Below are positions 61,181 to 64,000 of a DNA stretch of 64,000 nt, one piece after another. Below the pieces are notes generated by a model. It saw only the letters and a list, made by a program, of their open reading frames with translations, did not search any database and was not told where the DNA came from. This DNA is from Burkholderiales bacterium RIFCSPLOWO2_12_FULL_61_40 (GTDB lineage: Bacteria > Pseudomonadota > Gammaproteobacteria > Burkholderiales > Burkholderiaceae_C), in contig MESI01000124.1 of NCBI GenBank assembly GCA_001770935.1, forward strand, positions 15,411-79,410, read 5' to 3'. Made by a program: the position numbers and the translations under genes. Numbering within the stretch: position 1 is the first letter of the stretch; each line of letters starts with the position of its first letter.

Positions 61181-63214
61181 CTACAGCGCTGGGTCAGGCG
61201 CATCCCCCGGGGGATGCGCCTGACCCAGCGCGCTGTCGATGGCGGCGTTCAGCTCGTCAATGTTGATCGGTTTGGTGATGTAACGAAAGAAGCCGCTGTG
61301 CAGCCCGGCGCTGACATCGCGGGGCATCGCATTGGCGGTCACGGCAATGACCGGTATATGCGCGGTCTCGGGAACCGAGCGCAAGATTTTCAGGGCATCC
61401 ACGCCGCTCAGGCCTGGCAGGTTGATGTCCATCAGAATCACTTCCGGCTGGTGCGCCCTGGCCAGTTCGATGCCCAGGTGGGCGTCGGGCGCCGACAGCA
61501 TGCGCAAGTCGGAACGGAAGCGGATGATTTCCTCCACCAGTTGCAAATTTGCCGGGTTGTCTTCCACGTACAGCAGGGTGTGCTTCGATGCGTCGTGCTG
61601 GAGAACCGGCGCCTGGATCGGCACCAGCTCCAGGTCTTTGGCCGGCATGGCAGGGATGGGGCCCGCCGCACGCAACTCAATCCAGAACACGCTGCCGATC
61701 CCAAAGGTGCTGCTCACCCCGATGGCGCCCCCCATCAACTCCACCAGCCGCTTGGTCACCACCAGCCCGATTCCGGTGCCCTCCTCCTTCCCCGCTTCCT
61801 GACCGAGACGGTTGAAGGGTTGAAACAAGGCCTGCACTTGCGCGGGATTCAGGCCCATGCCGGTGTCCCGCACGGAAATGCGAATCCGCCCGGCCGTGCC
61901 CGCTTCCCAATCGACGGCCAGGGCCCCGGACGCCCGGTTGTATTTGACGGCGTTGGACAGCAGATTGAGCAGCGCCTGTTTCAACCGCGTGCGATCGGCC
62001 AGCACGCACAAACCCGCATCCTTGGGAAACAGGGTCTGAAGATTGCGCTGGTGGGCCAGCGGTTCGATCAGGGTCTGGCATTCCTGCATGACTTCGGCGA
62101 GAAAAACGGGCTCCAGAGACAGCGCCATGGCACCCGACTCCACCTTGGCCAGGTCCAGAATTTCGTTGATCAGCGTCAGCAGGTGGTTGCCCGCCTTGAG
62201 GATGTGGCGGGCGTACTCTTTCTTCTGCTCCTGCGTGGTGGGCATGCTGTCGGTGACCATGATCTTGGAGAAACCCAAAATGGCGTTGAGCGGGGTGCGC
62301 AGTTCATGGCTCATGCTGGACAAAAACTCCGACTTGGCCCGGTTGGCATTTTCCGCAGCGGCGGTGGCCAGCGCCAGCTCGCGGTTTGAACGCTCCAGTT
62401 CGGCCGTGCGTTCACCCACCCGTTTTTCCAGGTCCGCATTCAGGTGCATCACCTCCTGCTGGGCGCGTTGGCGCTCCTCGGCCTCGCGGGCGATCTCCCG
62501 GCTGGACGCCTCCAGGTCGGCCGTGCGCCGCTCGATCTCGGCCAGCATGCCATTGAACGATTCGACCAGCAGGCCCACTTCGTCATTGCTTATTTTTTCG
62601 GCACGGCGCGAGTAGTCGCGCTGTTCCACCACCTCGCGGGCCACGCTGGCGATGGCAAAAATCGGGCGCGTGACCACTTGCTCCAAACGGGCGATCATGA
62701 AGAACGCAATCGCCATGGCAATGGCGGACACAACCACCGCAATGCTGACATCGTCCAGGATGTTGCCCCACAGGTCATAGTCAACACGCAGGTAGACGGT
62801 GCCCAAAATAGCGCCGTCCTTGACGATGCGTTTGAATACCACCAAATTCCGCCCATCGACCCGCACGCCATCGGCCTCTGGAAACGTCGGCAAGCGGCTG
62901 ATTTCACCAGGCACAGCGTAGGTCGCAAACAGGCTGCCGCGCTCGTTGTAGATGGCGCCCGCCCGTATCTGCGAGCGGAACTGGAGCAGCCGCAGGTTGT
63001 CCGAGGCCAGCCGCGGATCGTCGAAAACCAGCGCGGGTGCGGTCATGCTGCCCAGCAATTCGGACTGGGTGCGCATGTCCGCCATCAGATTGCGCTGAAA
63101 CACCCACAGGTGGATGGCGACCGACCCCAGGAAGGCGATCAGCAGCGCTGCAAAGGTTGTCATCAGCACGATCCCCAGCAGTTTTTGCCGGATCGAACGG
63201 AAAGGAAGCGTCAC
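61181..63214 (-). CDS. Hybrid sensor histidine kinase/response regulator
   Basis: The 677-residue protein has an N-terminal membrane segment (11-35) and a periplasmic CHASE8-like sensor (about 36-150). A second membrane segment (about 158-178), a HAMP domain and a coiled coil follow. The HisKA H-box is SEFLSSMSHELRTPLNAILG, with N-box LKQALLNLLSNAVKYN, G1 DTGMGLNPAQV and G2 GTGIGLVVTKRLVE. A C-terminal receiver domain has phospho-acceptor Asp in PEVILMDINLPGLSG. The start codon is GTG, overlapping the YfiR stop by 4 bp. The final residues derive from a 46-bp palindrome. No separate output protein is seen. Confidence 0.92.
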   Translation of the reverse strand: MTLPFRSIRQKLLGIVLMTTFAALLIAFLGSVAIHLWVFQRNLMADMRTQSELLGSMTAPALVFDDPRLASDNLRLLQFRSQIRAGAIYNERGSLFATYAVPGEISRLPTFPEADGVRVDGRNLVVFKRIVKDGAILGTVYLRVDYDLWGNILDDVSIAVVVSAIAMAIAFFMIARLEQVVTRPIFAIASVAREVVEQRDYSRRAEKISNDEVGLLVESFNGMLAEIERRTADLEASSREIAREAEERQRAQQEVMHLNADLEKRVGERTAELERSNRELALATAAAENANRAKSEFLSSMSHELRTPLNAILGFSKIMVTDSMPTTQEQKKEYARHILKAGNHLLTLINEILDLAKVESGAMALSLEPVFLAEVMQECQTLIEPLAHQRNLQTLFPKDAGLCVLADRTRLKQALLNLLSNAVKYNRASGALAVDWEAGTAGRIRISVRDTGMGLNPAQVQALFQPFNRLGQEAGKEEGTGIGLVVTKRLVELMGGAIGVSSTFGIGSVFWIELRAAGPIPAMPAKDLELVPIQAPVLQHDASKHTLLYVEDNPANLQLVEEIIRFRSDLRMLSAPDAHLGIELARAHQPEVILMDINLPGLSGVDALKILRSVPETAHIPVIAVTANAMPRDVSAGLHSGFFRYITKPINIDELNAAIDSALGQAHPPGDAPDPAL
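61186..61231. repeat. Perfect 46-bp palindrome at the kinase 3' end
   Basis: The arm GCGCTGGGTCAGGCGCATCC plus CCC (61186-61208) is followed directly by its exact reverse complement (61209-61231), with no loop. The minus-strand kinase gene reads through it: residues GQAHPPGDAPDPA come from it and the stop TAG lies just outside. It has no T run on either side. It could work as a strong hairpin stopping transcripts or protecting mRNA ends. Confidence 0.9.
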
Positions 63215-63819
63215 GATGGCTCTTTCACCACCCTGTACGCAGCCGCCAGCATCAGTGCACTGATCTTGATGCGGCTGACCTCGGTCGTCGCCAGGGCGAC
63301 CTCAAAACGCAAGCGCTCGCCGGTGACCACAAAATTGATCATGCTGCCCAGCGTCAGGGCGTCGTCGGCATCGGTCACCGTCAGAATGGGGCGGCCTTTC
63401 AGGGTGGAGAGCATTTCGGCCAAACGGCTCTTGTCTGCCCGCCCCACAAACAGCATGTGCACACCGGCCAGCGACACCTCGCCACGCCGGAACTTGCGCA
63501 CCGCGAGTGGCCGACCGTTGACGGTACGGCCAACAACCACTTGCTCCAGTTCCTCGGCCAAGGTGTCGTCCCCCATGACACCAATGACGATCGGACTTCC
63601 GGGATCGGCAAAGGCCCCGCGGGGCCACTCCGTATAGCTGGTGAATTTGTAGAGGTAGGCGGCCTTGACCTGGCGGCTGATTTCCGTGGTCTGGGGCGCC
63701 GCTTGTGCCCCCACTCCTCGTGCCATGCTCAGGGCCACCAGCAAAACACATGCCACCCCCAACCCAAGGAGTTTCCAACAAACCGACCGGGCGGTGGGGC
63801 GGTTCAGGGCGGCATGCAT
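63211..63819 (-). CDS. YfiR family periplasmic protein (DUF4154)
   Basis: The 202-residue precursor has a signal/anchor (VCWKLLGLGVACVLLVALSM) and the YfiR domain with EISRQVKAAYLYKFTSYTEW, PIVIGVMGDDTLAEELEQVV, GVHMLFVGRADKSRLAEMLS and LGSMINFVVTGERLRFEVAL. YfiR in Pseudomonas is the periplasmic repressor of a diguanylate cyclase. Here it is coupled to the hybrid kinase, so it may control that sensor instead. ATG 63819 is preferred to the TTG at 63840. Confidence 0.88.
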   Translation of the reverse strand: MHAALNRPTARSVCWKLLGLGVACVLLVALSMARGVGAQAAPQTTEISRQVKAAYLYKFTSYTEWPRGAFADPGSPIVIGVMGDDTLAEELEQVVVGRTVNGRPLAVRKFRRGEVSLAGVHMLFVGRADKSRLAEMLSTLKGRPILTVTDADDALTLGSMINFVVTGERLRFEVALATTEVSRIKISALMLAAAYRVVKEPS

Positions 63820-63836
63820 AGTCAGGACGGCACCCG

Positions 63837-64000
63837 TCAAAAGCGGGCCAACAACTTGAAAAACAGGCTGGGCATCAGTTCACTGCGCGTGCGCACATCG
63901 GTGAATTCCCCATGGCCCGTGCCGCCCAGGTTTTGTACTCCCACCGCGACCGCCAGGCCCGGACGCGGACGCCAGCCGTAACGGATGTCCAGCGCGGTAT
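63837..64000 (-). CDS. TonB-dependent receptor-like protein, C-terminal end (runs off the right edge)
   Basis: The last 54 codons read LDIRYGWRPRPGLAVAVGVQ, NLGGTGHGEF and ELMPSLFFKLLARF, followed by TGA. The closing beta-strand with terminal Phe and the GVQNL...HGEF pattern fit the end of an outer-membrane TonB-dependent receptor. It is the first gene of the set with yfiR and the hybrid kinase. Only the end is visible, so the ligand is unknown. Confidence 0.75.
   Translation of the reverse strand, partial: TALDIRYGWRPRPGLAVAVGVQNLGGTGHGEFTDVRTRSELMPSLFFKLLARF

Noticed and set aside
1-64000. CRISPR arrays, rRNA and tRNA genes
   Set aside because: No regularly spaced direct repeats and no recognisable rRNA or tRNA sequence were seen when reading both strands.

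Overview
The window looks like a chromosomal segment of a betaproteobacterium of the Comamonadaceae (Rhodoferax/Polaromonas/Acidovorax-like). This rests on a moderately high-GC, Burkholderiales-type gene content (phasin, PHA granule-region protein, H-NS with a KYRGPNGESWSGRG motif, DUF1840) and on a small dispersed repeat (core AGCAGCTA..ATAGCA) of the kind often seen in that family. No rRNA, tRNA, CRISPR array, IS transposase or integrase was recognised. Assignments come from reading motifs and gene order; no database search was possible.

Layout. (1) 1-96: start of argB on the minus strand. (2) 182-23235: a minus-strand surface-polysaccharide (O-antigen/exopolysaccharide) cluster, mostly with touching or overlapping genes. 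It makes GDP-L-fucose (gmd, fcl), UDP-GlcA and UDP-GalA (ugd, epimerase), UDP-L-FucNAc (FnlA/FnlB/FnlC = CapE/CapF/CapG) and probably UDP-D-QuiNAc or D-FucNAc (WbpM-like dehydratase plus a reductase). It also holds a phosphoglycosyltransferase, five glycosyltransferases, two methyltransferases, an AsnB-type amidotransferase, a Wzx flippase, an embedded H-NS gene and a decayed epimerase fragment. No Wzy or Wzz was seen. (3) 23502-29691: storage-lipid genes: phasin, patatin, TetR, a TPR protein, WS/DGAT acyltransferase, acyl-CoA-binding protein, PHA granule-region protein and DUF1840. (4) 29718-39371: a Liv-type ABC transporter flanked by two acyl/aryl-CoA ligases, with a divergent Crp/Fnr regulator and GC-rich hairpin repeats in its spacers. 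(5) 39422-42831: rluF-like, a small acidic protein, and htpG with a clear sigma-32 promoter. (6) 42832-46546: an RNA-repair island: RlaP-like nucleotidyltransferase, Imm42-like protein, RtcB ligase and release factor PrfH. It is bounded by a direct repeat of the last 81 bp of htpG. (7) 46923-52493: oppABCDF. (8) 52510-64000: MreB-like fragment, HTH protein, FKBP, solute-binding protein, FadD, SrkA, Crp/Fnr, SorA/SoxC-like sulfite dehydrogenase with a cytochrome c, an NlpC/P60 lipoprotein, and a hybrid kinase/YfiR/TonB-receptor set running off the right edge.

The most interesting locus is the RNA-repair island. RtcB and PrfH overlap by ATGA and keep all their key residues, which points to the ribosome-rescue-and-repair pair. 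Upstream lie an NTase of the RlaP type and an immunity-like protein. The whole block sits between the intact htpG 3' end and a decayed, about 89% identical second copy of that 3' end, each followed by the small repeat and a terminator. That is the footprint of an insertion. Secondary points are a perfect 46-bp palindrome forming the end of the hybrid-kinase gene, a repeat unit absorbed in frame into srkA, and hairpin repeats in the liv operon.
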